Below are positions 22,701 to 32,200 of a stretch of DNA of 64,000 nt, piece after piece (positions within the stretch are counted from its first letter, which is position 1; every line of letters starts with the position of its first letter). The notes beneath the pieces are model-generated. The model made no database searches and was not told where the DNA came from. It saw only the letters and a program-made list of their open reading frames with translations. Made by a program: the position numbers and the translations under genes. Source of the stretch: Paralichthys olivaceus (taxonomy: Eukaryota; Chordata; Actinopteri; Pleuronectiformes; Paralichthyidae); contig NC_091105.1 of the NCBI RefSeq assembly GCF_024713975.1, forward strand, positions 24,945,439 through 25,009,438, in the 5' to 3' direction.

Positions 22701-24030
22701 GGGCAAACTATTCCCCTTGAGCCTTGTTGCTCTGCCTCAAATGCCATGTCTTTGTGGTGTCTGAAATGCTATGTGTAGTCCTCCCCATAAAAGAAATTTA
22801 TCTTTAGGTTTGAAGTCCACAGGTTTTGAGGAATTTGGAGAAAGCCTGAACGTATGGTAGGGCATTAGGTTACAGTTCTAAGTGCTACACTAAATTTGAG
22901 CTAGTGCCTTCTCTTTTTCTGTCACCGAACAAATGAGAAGAGCTGGATGAAATCCAGATGTGTTTTCTTTAGGTTTATGCAAACAACACTCCTATATAAA
23001 CGAGGAGTTGAAGTTGTCCCCTTAGAAGAGATTCACATTGGCCCCGAATCTCTCTCCAGGCAGCGGAAGAGATTCACATTGGCTCCGAATCTCTCTCCAG
23101 GCAGGAGAGATTCACATTGACTTCGGATCTCTCCATAGGCAGATTGCATTGCTTGTATTGATGCTGAACTTTTTGTAATAAACATTTTATACAATTAAGA
23201 CGGTGTCATCGGAGATTCCTTCATCATCTTCACATCATCGCAACCCCAATATACGACATCTTCATGCCTTTTCCTCTCATTCGCTTCTGGAATGGGTTCT
23301 TCATTTATGTAGAGCCTATGGTCTGATCTCTTACCTTTGCTTATTGAGATGCTTCTTGATTTTGAGGGATTTATCCTCATTCTGGCCAATGTGATATTAT
23401 CTTCAAGTTGCCCTAGCAACCTGGTGCATAGGGCTGTTGTGGTCAGGGTTGTTATGTCGTCCATGTAGGCCCTGATTGATGTTAATCGGACCCCCGACGT
23501 TTGTTGCTCGCCACCTACTAGCCATTTTGAAGTTCTAATAATCACCTCCATTGCCATAGTGAGCGCTAGTGGGGAGATAGTACAGCCAGCCATGATGCCC
23601 ACTTCGCGACACTGCCATATTGTGGTAAAATCTGGTGTTGTGAAGCAGAATTGCAGATCTTCGAAGTAGGCTTTAATCAATTTCTGATGGGCTCTGGTAC
23701 TTTGAAGAAATTGAAAGCAGCCCAGAGGACACTATGTGGCGCTGAACCAAATGCATTAGTGAGATCAAGGAAGATGATTTATTAAGTAAATAAGATCAGG
23801 ATAATTATTTAAAAATGTTAAAATACTTTTAAAATTTTTGAACATATTTTTTATACAATTTCTGTGATATCTGCCTTTTCCAGTGGCACTGGCCCCAGGT
23901 TACTTAAGTTAATGCAAAAACACTGAATGTGAACACACTGTATGTTGTGGAACTTTTTTTCTCTCTGGTGATTTTTTTTTTTCTTCTCTTTTTTTGGTGT
24001 TACAGGTATCAAGAGAAGGAGGACTCCTGA
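13711..24030 (+). CDS. polr1h: RNA polymerase I subunit RPA12 (POLR1H / ZNRD1), 4 coding exons
   Basis: Coding exons are 13711-13828, 14421-14524, 14614-14723 and 24006-24030; every junction has GT-AG sites and matching phase, giving 118 residues (the human protein has 126). The product is the small Pol I subunit that supports RNA cleavage and proofreading during rRNA synthesis in the nucleolus. The N-terminal zinc ribbon uses C11, C14, C29 and C32 (CQEC and CLRC). The C-terminal TFIIS-like ribbon uses C79, C82, C107 and C110, with the acidic hairpin [10 protein letters not shown] at 93-102 that reaches the active site. It ends in QEKEDS. The start was chosen because MSC and the spacing to the first CxxC fit fish orthologues. 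Intron 3 is 9,282 bp and packed with mobile elements. AATAAA at about 24296 could serve as polyadenylation signal. No defect is visible. Confidence 0.93.
14828..17690 (-). mobile_element. L2 LINE in POLR1H intron 3, split by a hAT element
   Basis: The 3' tail lies at 14828-14870 (reverse complement of the L2 end). Going up the minus strand come the RT C-terminal region, the catalytic site reading [11 protein letters not shown] where L2 has [10 protein letters not shown] (about 15470-15500), [14 protein letters not shown] near 15700-15740, then after the hAT insert the endonuclease-RT linker near 17050-17450 and an endonuclease remnant, [14 protein letters not shown], near 17595-17640. Many frame breaks and the changed catalytic site show it is inactive. 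It is antisense to the host gene. Confidence 0.8.
16097..17015. mobile_element. hAT-type element inserted in the intronic L2
   Basis: The ends are CATTGGTCACCAACC and, as the reverse complement of the right end, CATAGGTTGCCAACC. The flanks are GTATAGAG (16089-16096) and GTTTAGAG (17016-17023), an 8-bp duplication with one difference. At 919 bp and with no transposase frame it is non-autonomous. Part of its interior resembles 18445-18883. Confidence 0.8.
17700..18444. other. Intronic spacer, nothing recognised
   Basis: It contains AT-rich sequence without a supported exon, RNA or element end. Some of it (about 17810-18130) has the texture of decayed retroelement sequence, but no diagnostic motif was found. 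Confidence 0.3.
18445..18883. mobile_element. Relic related to the hAT at 16.1-17.0 kb
   Basis: GTACTCAAATAAATAC, then GTGCATCTTCTGCTCC and AAATATTTCACAA, occur here in the same order as at 16395-16470. Later stretches share the GTTTGTGACATA and CGCAGCCAG-like segments. No terminal repeats were found, so this copy is truncated. A further small hAT begins at 18884. Confidence 0.5.
18884..19081. mobile_element. Short hAT-like MITE, ~198 bp
   Basis: It starts CAGTGTTTCCCGCAG and ends GCTGCGGGAAACCCTG, a terminal inverted repeat typical of hAT elements. TGGTGTT occurs at both borders, but its overlap with the terminal bases makes the exact duplication uncertain. The middle is G-rich and has GGCGGCCGCC near 19045. 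Confidence 0.65.
19440..19665 (-). mobile_element. Zinc-knuckle fragment of a restriction-endonuclease-type LINE
   Basis: On the minus strand the frame reads [18 protein letters not shown], a C-x2-C-x7-H-x4-C knuckle of the kind that precedes the restriction-like endonuclease domain in R2/NeSL/HERO-type LINEs. It then continues as KTSLTQG before an in-frame stop. It lies downstream of the related RT and endonuclease pieces at 22.5-23.8 kb, so it is probably a separate or rearranged copy. Confidence 0.65.
19670..21175. other. Intronic spacer with a diverged ~56-bp duplication
   Basis: No exon or known element is recognised. Two segments, about 20217-20272 and 20391-20446, share the order GCGGACAAGAACA / GCGGGCAAGAACA, then a TGCAATA-like word, then a CAACC-like end, and look like an old local duplication. 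Confidence 0.35.
21178..21764 (+). mobile_element. Tc1/mariner element, internally deleted
   Basis: The terminal inverted repeats read CACTGCCTGGCC at both ends, flanked by the TA dinucleotide (21176-21177 and 21765-21766), as is universal in Tc1/mariner. The interior keeps the C-terminal half of a transposase in broken frames: [23 protein letters not shown] and [15 protein letters not shown]. In the last motif family members have D where CAC (H) stands at 21530-21532, which removes a catalytic aspartate. At 587 bp it is well below the usual 1.3-1.6 kb. Confidence 0.9.
21790..21899 (+). repeat. Unidentified ~110-bp dispersed repeat, copy 2
   Basis: This is the second copy of the unit at 10355-10465 (opposite strand). 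The readable frame contains [20 protein letters not shown] and continues [13 protein letters not shown]. It starts 25 bp after the Tc1 element. The two copies differ by only about 8-9 bases. Confidence 0.5.
21900..22529. other. Intronic spacer, nothing firmly recognised
   Basis: It contains an AT-rich region with ATATAC-type simple sequence at about 22340-22410. It may include the 3' UTR of the minus-strand LINE at 22530-23790, but no tail was identified. Confidence 0.3.
22920..23258 (+). mobile_element. Candidate short LTR with hairpin repeats
   Basis: The segment runs from TGTCACCG to TACGACA, with TGTC/GACA inverted ends and near-matching flanks (TTTTC and TCTTC). Inside it has a TATA box (CCTATATAAACG, about 22991-23002), three hairpin-forming repeats, and AATAAA at about 23178. 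The order TATA, then polyadenylation signal, then end, is that of an LTR. It separates the RT and endonuclease parts of the surrounding LINE. It is tentative because the flank match is imperfect. Confidence 0.35.
23028..23142. repeat. Three tandem hairpin units of 36-41 bp
   Basis: Each unit contains GAGATTC, a spacer starting ACATTG, and GAATCTC or a close variant (GGATCTC in the third), so each can fold on itself. A CCAGGCAG or CATAGGCAG word closes each unit. Copies start near 23028, 23069 and 23107. Confidence 0.8.
24006..24030 (+). CDS. polr1h: POLR1H terminal coding exon
   Basis: The acceptor TGTTACAG ends at 24005. The exon begins with the third base of the Arg111 codon, continues YQEKEDS and stops with TGA at 24028-24030. 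This matches the invariant C-terminus of RPA12. The 25 coding nucleotides are the only host coding sequence found in the 9.5 kb after 14723. Confidence 0.9.
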
Positions 24031-24787
24031 GAGAAATCTGCTTCACCTTGTCCACTCCTCCCCATGTCTGCTTGTGTTGGGTTCAGATTTACTCATTTTA
24101 ATAGGTCCTTTACAGCTAGGTTTTACTGTGAGGATGTGGACTGCAAAGCATATCAGTGACTGTGCCTTCCTGAGCTCGAGTTATTCTTACTAGTGCACAT
24201 ACCTCTGCCAAGAGCCATCAGCCACTAGCTCTTGAGTCTACACAAATTGTAATGGTTTCCATCTTGGTTTGCATATGCCTGCTGACAATCAAACAAATAA
24301 ATAAATGGACAGGACTAAAAATGTAATCTTCTTTGCAGAGGTAATTATTAGCATTCACACAGTTAAATTTGATAATCTCCACTCAGATTATTATTCACTT
24401 AATAGCTTTTTTTCTAAATCTTTCGTTTGGATTTCTGGGTTGTCATCACTGAAGTTTTATGTTTTCATGGAAAAAGTTTAGCTCAGTTGTAATTGATGAT
24501 GAATGCTGTGAGATTCATTTGAAAGGCAAGTTTCATTTATAATATAAAATAAAATGTAATTAAAACTGTATTAATTTTTTGTTTGTTCTGTGCCCCTTGG
24601 GACATAAAACAAGCTCTTGAAAAAAGCATGCAAGTAGGTTTAAAGCCACAATGTGAAACATCTAAAAATCTTTGGATTTTGATGTGCACCCAGAGACAGA
24701 TAACTATATGTAGAAGTAGCAATATCCCAGTATTTAATCAATATTTGTTTAACAGGACCTATTATGCTGATTGTCAGATAACATGCT
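24031..24787. other. POLR1H 3' UTR and following spacer
   Basis: The first ~270 bp are the likely 3' UTR, up to AATAAATAAATAAA-like sequence at about 24295. Beyond that the sequence is AT-rich and nothing else was recognised. Confidence 0.5.
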
Positions 24788-25142
24788 TTAAAGGTTAAGT
24801 GTGTAAGATTTAGGTGAAAGGGAGCTATTGGCAGAAATTTTATGTAGAATAATCCTCTTGATGTTTTCACTAGTTAATTTCATCTAAATTGTATGAATTG
24901 TAGTTTTCTTCACCCCAGAAAAGGCCCTTTATATTTACATTGAGGGGGTCCTCTCTACAGAGGCTGCCATGTTTCTTACATTAGTCCAGACTGAACAAAC
25001 TAGACACCTTTTGAGTTTTTATGACAACTGAAGGCTACCACAGGTTCTTTTTCATGTTTGGAAGGAGAGGGTGAGGGGTATTCAGCTGCAACATGTAATT
25101 TCAACACTAGATATCATAAAATTCTACACAATGTACCTTTAA
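24788..25142. mobile_element. MITE with TTAAAGGT inverted ends
   Basis: The ends read TTAAAGGTTAAGTGTGTAAG and, as the reverse complement of the right end, TTAAAGGTACATTGTGTAG, giving an imperfect terminal inverted repeat of about 19 bp. The interior word GAGTTTTTATGACAACTGAA is one I recognise as very frequent in fish. There is no coding capacity. A decayed relative lies at about 40370-40565. Confidence 0.7.
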
Positions 25143-25194
25143 TGTTCAAAAAGCAACAAATCTTCAAAACAGCCTTACTTTCCTCATACTGTGT

Positions 25195-25320
25195 ACCAGA
25201 GATGGGGACTCGAGTTTGCGTCTCGAGTCCGAGTCGCACTTAAGTAGCACACACAGAGACTTCAGACTTGACTTGGACTCCTGCTCAAAAGACTTCGGAC
25301 TCAACAATCATTATGTTTTC
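25195..25320. repeat. GACTCGAG-rich DNA-transposon-like end
   Basis: GATGGGGACTCGAG followed by alternating CTCGAGTCCGAGTCG, GACTTCAGACTTGACTT and GACTTCGGACTC words resembles the terminal region of a DNA transposon frequent in fish. The other end was not found. Confidence 0.4.
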
Positions 25321-25399
25321 TATTTTTGGCGTATTAACATTGAGGAAACTCCTTCCTTTCGTTTCATGGTAACCATATTACGATGATTATATATAATGT

Positions 25400-26570
25400 A
25401 CCTTAAATTACCAAATAATTGCTGAGAAATGTGAAAAAAAGGAAAAGGGAAAGAAGAACAAAAGGAAAGGTTGAATTTGAAGCTTGAGGAAAAGTTAAAT
25501 CTGCTGACGTGACTGTAGGCAGGCTGTTGTGTGAACCTTGGTGGAATGAGTCTAATTTGGCCTGGAGTTGCTGAATGTACTTGTACATTATGTGAGCCGT
25601 AACCGCCATGATGATCCAACCACTAAGGAGCAGCCCAAGGGCAACAATGCTAAAGAGATGTTCCATGTAAGATGGTGACCGGTTAATGAACTAATCAAAT
25701 TTGGTGGTAAATCCAGTTGGTTTGACACTCAGCTATGAACAGTTGTTGGAGGGTGTGGTCAATCGTGAGATCCCATGATCTCAATCTCCACATTGTGTCT
25801 GTTGGGGTTGAGATGATGTGCGGCATGTCAAGGATAAAACATTCAACCTCATGAAGGTTGTCATCTATGTTACATTCTAGGCCACCTGGGTCAAAATGTT
25901 CTATGTCCCTTGCAAGGGACTCAAGCTGATGGGTGTGGATCCCATATCCTCATCAAGGACCTGGGCCATCAGAATCGTCCAAGTCCGGAGGGTTCCATAG
26001 CCCCTACAGTATTGAACAGGACACTGCCTCCCCCCTTGCACTGGATGTGGAGTCCGTCCAAGATTTGATGGTGTTTCATATAATAATAAGCATTATTGGC
26101 AAGTTCTTCTGCCATCAGAGACCAAAGCAGAGTGAACCAGGGTTAGATGGGATACACCCCCTTGGAGTGGATCATTTATGTCCACTGGACGGGCTGTTGG
26201 AGTCACCTGATAGGAGGTCAAAAGTCACTGCACTACTAGGGGTTACCAAGTTCCTAATCATAGGCCCTGAGTTTTCCAGAGTGGCAGTCGGTGGAGCACC
26301 TTGAACACTTTGTCGCAAGACTTCCTCTCTTGCCTGAGATACATGCTGTTCTGATTGCAGCTGAATTTCGCCAGTTGCTCCGGTGATTAAAATTTTTCCT
26401 GGTCTAGGACTTGTGTTCAGGGGCTTCAGAGCAGGTGAGATCACACTTAACTGACTGTTCCCTGTTTCCCCCCTTTGCTGCTGATCAGCTTGAAGTGGTG
26501 TGTGTAGAGCTTCGTACTCCTGCAGCTCCTGGTCATTCTCCTCCTGGGTTTGGGAGACTTCATATTTGAC
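25400..26570 (-). other. Unclassified retroelement-like stretch
   Basis: Minus-strand frames give a proline/serine-rich segment (26444-26172), a segment with SLARDIEHFDPGGLECNIDD near 25890-25830 that resembles a gag-like protein, and an 87-residue frame with a strong N-terminal hydrophobic segment (25666-25403). Several stops separate them. I cannot name the element or show that it is one unit. Confidence 0.25.
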
Positions 26571-26616
26571 CCCCTAACTTCCTGCTGCAGGTGGCAATTT
26601 GCTCCTCATCTGGCCT

Positions 26617-28600
26617 GATAGATAGATAGATAGATAGACATACTTTATTCATCCCCGATGGGAAATTCTTTTGTTCCAGCTGTATAGGCGTGCAATAAGT
26701 ACAGATATATGTAGGATATCGTGACTGAGTTGTTCAGACAGAGCTAAATTGAGGCAAAGTTAAAAATTTAAGTTAAAAACAGAGGAGACTAATGGAATGT
26801 TCCAATAATCAAGGAGCATAAGAACATAAAAACATAAAACAGTGCAAGCGAAGAGGTACAGCGATAAAGTGATAAAAACAGTGCAGGTAGTAAGTGATAC
26901 AGTGATGTGCAAAAGAGACTAGCTACTATATACAATCTACAAGAATAACATTTACTGATATTGAATACCAGTCATTATAAATAGCAGCGAATAAATTTAA
27001 TTTACAATGCAGATGGGACTACGAGACTTATGTAGTTAAGTTAAACCTTCAGATGTTACAATTGCTACAAGGAGTTATTATAGAACCTGATGGCGGATGG
27101 CAGGAATGACTTCCTGAATCTGTCCTTGTGGCAGCGGAGTTGTCTGAGTCTGAGAATGTGCTCCTCTGAGCCTGGAGGATTTGGTGGAGAAGGTGGTCGG
27201 GGTTATCCATGATGGATAGCAGTTTGTTCAGCATCCTCCTCTCCACCACAGTTTCCATGTTGTCCAGTTTGCAGTCGATGATGGAGCCAGCCTTCTTAAT
27301 TAGTTTATTAAATCTTTTCGTTTCCCCGGCTCCAATGCTGCTCCCCCAGCACACAACGGCAAAGAACAGTGCGCTGGCCACAACGGACTGGTAGAACATC
27401 TCCAACATCTTGCTGCATACATTAAAGGATTGTAGCCTCCTCAGGAAGAAGAGCCTGCTCACCCCCTTCTTATACACAGCAGTAGTGTTCGACTTCCAGT
27501 CCAGTCTATTGTTGATGGTCACACCCAGGTATTTGTATTCCACAACCATCTCCGTCTCCTCCCCCAACACAATCAGCGGTCGTGGAGCTGTCGTCTTCCG
27601 CCTGAAGTCTATCACCATCTCCTTGGTCTTCGCCACATTCAGACGCAGGTGACTCTCACTGTCCCACTCCACAAAGTCCGCCACCACTGCTCTGTACTCC
27701 TCCTCCCGTCCATCCCTTATACACCCAACCACCGCAAAGTCATCAGAGAACTTCTGCAGGTGGCATGACCCAGAGTCATGCTGAAAATCTGAGGTGTATA
27801 AGGTGAACAGGAAGGGGGACAGCACAGTCCCCTGCGGGGCTCCTACATCACTGACCACCACATCAGACAGACCACAACCCAGCTGCACAAACTGTGGTCT
27901 GCCTGTCAGGTAGTCAATAATCCAGGAGATGGTGGGCATGTCTACCCCCATCACCTGCAGCTTCTCACCCAGCAACAGTGGCTGAATGGTGTTGAATGCA
28001 CTGGAGAAATCAAAGAAAGTGATTCTTACAGTACAGCCAGCCTCATCCAGGTGCGACTGAGCTCGTTGCAGCAGGTAAATGATGGCGTCATCCACCCCCA
28101 CATTAGGCTGATATGCAAACTGAAGTGGGTCCAGTAGGGATTTCCCCTGTGGTGTAACGTGAGCCAATACCAGCCGCTCCAGCACCTTCATCACGTGGGA
28201 CGTCAGGGCCACCGGGCGGTAGTCCTCTGGTCCAGATGGTGACTTCCTCTTGGGGACAGGAACCAGGCATGATGTCTTCCACAGCGCTTGGACCATCCCC
28301 TGTTGTAGACTCAGGTTGAAGAGGTGTTGCAGGATAACAGACAGCTGGGTGGCACAGGCCCTCAGGAGCCTTGGGCTGAGACCGTCCAGGCCAGCAGCCT
28401 TGTTCGGATGTAGTCTCCCCAGCTGTCCTCTGACCTGGTAGGTTGTTACTGAGAGAGAGAGGGGAGGGAGGAGGAGGGGTGGAGGGGAGAGAGGAAGCGT
28501 ACTCAGGAGGTGAGAGAGTGTCCACGAAGGCAGAAGGGGGTTGTGTTGAAGACTGTGAGCTGAACCTATTGAAGAAGAGATTCATCTCGTTGCCTCAATT
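26617..28600 (-). mobile_element. Rex1/CR1-like LINE, 5'-truncated, long RT frame
   Basis: A 415-residue minus-strand frame (28296-27049) covers RT with EDYRPVALTSHVMKVLERL, FFDFSSAFNTIQ, VGAPQGTVLSPFLFTLY and a catalytic site reading KFSDDFAVVGC. Upstream, in another frame, is the proline-rich linker before RT (28585-28400). The endonuclease is absent. The 3' end is a TTCATCCCCGATGGGAAATT segment (reverse sense) next to a (GATA)n tail at 26617-26638. It belongs to a different subfamily from the copy at 29.3-33.2 kb, though both have the same tail type and strand. Confidence 0.85.
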
Positions 28601-29283
28601 TTTTTAAGCTGATCAACTTAAAAGTCAAATTTTTCCAGAACATAAAAGTTTGGATTACTTGTACCTTTTGATAACAGTTAATTTAAATGAAGTGCTCAAA
28701 TATTTGCAGTTAATTTGACTTACAGTTTTCTGTTAAGGCAACTCAATTATTATCAGTTACTATTACTTAAAGGTTCCAGTTTTCAAACCACAGAACTTAA
28801 AAAAATAAGTAGACAACCACATCTTTTTATGTTAACAAAACTCAATGTTTATAAGTTTGTGTTGTCATTGTTTGAAGTACACTTTAGTCAAATATGTTGA
28901 GTTAGTATACCTAAAAACATGTGACTCAAAACGTAAAATCTTTGAGGCAATTGATTGATATAATTTATCATTATTTAACCAAGTCCCTTTGAGATCCAAT
29001 ACCTATTTAACAAGGGAGACCTGGGTCTCACTGTAAGAGGTAAAAAACAGAAGATCCATGTTCTGCACACATGAATCAGCCAATTTACCAGAGAATCTAA
29101 GTGGTGTGAGATAGACTGAAACTAAGCTAAAGGACATATACAGGAAATTGTTTTACTGAACATCTTATCACTTTGAACAAAATGCCAATTCAGTTCCTTT
29201 GTAGCGTGGAGAAAGAAAACAGACCATCAAGAAAACTGTATGGGTAGACTAAACAAAGGTAAGTCCTAAAACATGTTAGTATT
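28601..29283. other. AT-rich spacer between two LINEs
   Basis: No gene is recognised. Near 28975-29035 the words TCCCTTTGAGATCCAA and AACAAGGGAGACCTGG resemble a dispersed fish repeat, too short to classify. Confidence 0.35.
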
Positions 29284-32200
29284 TTAGATAGATAGAGTAC
29301 TTTATTCATCCCCGGAGGGAAATTAAGGTGTCATAGCAGCTTGTGTATCGGAACACAACAAAACACAATGCAATAGAACAAAACAAAACAAAACATTTAG
29401 GTAAAAAGAACAGAAACAGAAACACAAGATGAATAGGCAGACAAGTAGTGCAGTGGCAATATGATGATAAAAGTAATAATGATATGATGGTAATGTTATT
29501 GTTAGACAGTATATAAGAATATTAGTACAGTATATATTTATATATATATATATAGTATACAATATAACATAATATATATTTATATAGACAGTAATTATAC
29601 CAATATAATAGCAGTATATAGTAATAATGGCAGCAATAGTATATATAATAATAATAATAGTAGTAGTAGTAGTGATAATAATAATATAATAATAGCATGT
29701 ACACATGTATAAATATGTGTATCTAGACTTGTAAATCCGAAGAATATACAGAGAATATGCAGAGTATGATATAATATGATATGATATATAATATATAGTA
29801 GGGTATAATTATAAGTACTTGACTATACAATATACTGGCAGTGTAAGAATACGTGGACTGGATGTGCAAAAGACAATATTATTGTATAAAAAGGTCTGTA
29901 ATATTAAAGTGGTTTAAATTAACACACGTAGTGTAGTGCAGGGTACATGGTGCAAAGGTGACAGGTATATTAGTGCAGTTCTGTAATGGTGGCTCTGACA
30001 GAGGTAGATGAGTTATAGAGTCTTATTGCGGTTGGAATGAACGATTTCCTGTATCGCTCCTTAGAGCAGCGGGGTTGGATGAGCCTGTGGCTGAAGCTGC
30101 TCTTTAACTTGTCCAGTGTTTTGTGGAGGGGGTGAGAGGGATTGTCCATGATTGCCAGCAGTTTTGCCAGCATCCTGTTCTCCACCACCTCCTCCAGGGT
30201 GACAAGCTTAGAGCCAACCACAGACTCGGCTTTCCTGATGATTTTGTTCAGTCTGTTGGCGTCCTTTGCCTTGATGCCCGCACCCCAGGACACCACAGCA
30301 AAGAAGATGGTGCTCGCCACAACAGACTGATAGAACATCTGCAGCATCTTGTTGCAGACATTGAAGGACCCGAGCCTCCTCAGGAAGTAAAGCCGGCTCA
30401 GGCCCTTCTTGTAGACGGCCTCTGTGTGAGTGGACCAGTCCAGTTTATTATCCAGTGTGATACCCAGGTACTTGTATGCAGGTACCACCTCCACATCCGT
30501 CCCACCGATGCAGACAGGAGAGGGCACGGGCTTGTTCCTCCTGAAATCCACCACCATCTCCTTCGTCTTCTCCACGTTGAGCTGCAGGCGGTTCTCCCCA
30601 CACCACTTCACAAAGCGGTCAACCAGGCCCCTGTACTCAGCCTCCCCCCCGCCCTCAACACACCCCACAATGGCCGTGTCATCAGAGAACTTCTGCAGAT
30701 GACACGATTCAGTGCAGTGCTTAAAGTCAGCAGTGTATGTGTTGAAGAGGAAGGGGGACAGTACAGTTCCCTGGGGGGCCCCGATGTTACTGATCAGACG
30801 ATCAGACACACAGTTCTGTAATCTCACAAACTGTGGTCTGCCCGTCAGATAGTCATCGACCCAAGTGATGAGGGGAGCACTCACCCGCGTGCCCTCCAGT
30901 TTGGCCTTCAGCAGTCTGGGCTGGATGGTGTTGAAGGCGCTGGAGAAATCAAAAAACATGATCCGGACTGAGGTGTTGGGTCTGTCCAGAGAGGAGTAGG
31001 CCTTCTGCAGCAGGTAGATGATTGCATCATCAACCCCAACATGGGGCTGATATGCAAACTGCAGGGAGTCTTGTGATGGGCACACCAGCGGTCTGAGGTG
31101 TGCCAATACCAGTCTCTCCATGACCTTCATGATGTGAGAGGTCAGTGCCACCGGCCTGTAGTCCTCCAGTGCAGCAGGACGTCCTTTTTTGGGCACTGGG
31201 ACCAGGCAGGATGTTTTCCAGAGCACTGGCACTCTCTGAAGGTGTAGGCTCAGGTTGAAGAGGTGCTGGAGGACTCCACAGAGCTGGCTGGAACATGCCT
31301 TCAGCACACGAGGGCTGATGCGGTCCGGTCCAGCAGCTTTCCTCTGTTTGAGCCTGTCCAGCTCTCTCCTCACCTGGCTGGCTGTGATGTGCAGTCCAGA
31401 CTGGAGGGTAGGGGATGTCAGTGGTGGGTTTGAGGGTGATGCAAAGAGGTGTGTGTTGCAGGAGGTGGTGGTGGTGGGGGACTGTGGGTGATGTGAGGAT
31501 GTCCCGGGGGTGGAAGGTGTGAAAAAGTCTGTGGTGAAAGCCAGCGGAGGGGTGGGGGGAGATGGTGACGGGTGTGGTGTGGGGCAGAGGGTGGTGGGGG
31601 GAGGTGGGGGGTTGTTGCTCTGAGAAGCAGTAGAGGCAGTGGAGGCAGTGGAGGGTCCGCTGGGGGTGGGGGGGTTGTTGTTGAACCTATTGAAGAACGT
31701 GTTCAGCTCGTTCGCACGTCGTTCATTCCCCGTTGCTCCCTCACCTCTCCTCTGGAAGCCGGTGATCTCCTTCATCCCACTCCAGACGTCTCTGCTATTG
31801 TTGTCCTCCAGTTTGTGCTCCAGTTTTCTTCTGTAGTTGTCCTTGCTCTCCCTGATGCTGCGCTTTAGCTCCCTTTGTACCCGTTTGAGTTCTGCTCTGT
31901 CCCGTGATCTAAAGGCTCTCTTCTTCTCGTTGAGAAGGGCCTTCAGGTCGCTTGTTACCCACGGTTTGTTATTTGGGTAACAGCGGACCTCTTTAGTGGG
32001 GATGGTGTTGTCTATGCAGAACCCAATGTACTCAGAGACACAGTCAGTCATGCCATCAATGTCCTCACCATGTGGCTCATACAGAGCATCCCAGTCTGTG
32101 GCCTCCAGCGCTCCACGCAGTGTTTCCATGGCCTCAGGAGTCCATTTCCTCACTGTCCTCACTTTGACTGGGTGCCGCTGAACCACAGGCTTGTATGATG

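Larger units (their letters stand above)
22530..23790 (-). mobile_element. Restriction-endonuclease-type LINE (R2/NeSL/HERO-like) fragment
   Basis: The minus-strand frame from 23680 to about 23260 reads [20 protein letters not shown] and later [13 protein letters not shown], with an intact YMDD catalytic motif, then [13 protein letters not shown]. Upstream, a frame-shifted [14 protein letters not shown] segment lies at about 23750-23785. Near 22540-22740 the reading [19 protein letters not shown] resembles the endonuclease domain that ends this LINE type. The middle part is lost and an LTR-like segment (22920-23258) lies between the two parts. The clade is tentative. Confidence 0.75.

Noticed and set aside
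29323..29706. Tyrosine/isoleucine-rich frames in simple repeats
   Set aside because: They are produced by AT microsatellites in a LINE 3' UTR.
30123..30821. 232-codon plus-strand frame
   Set aside because: It is a shadow of the intact minus-strand LINE RT.
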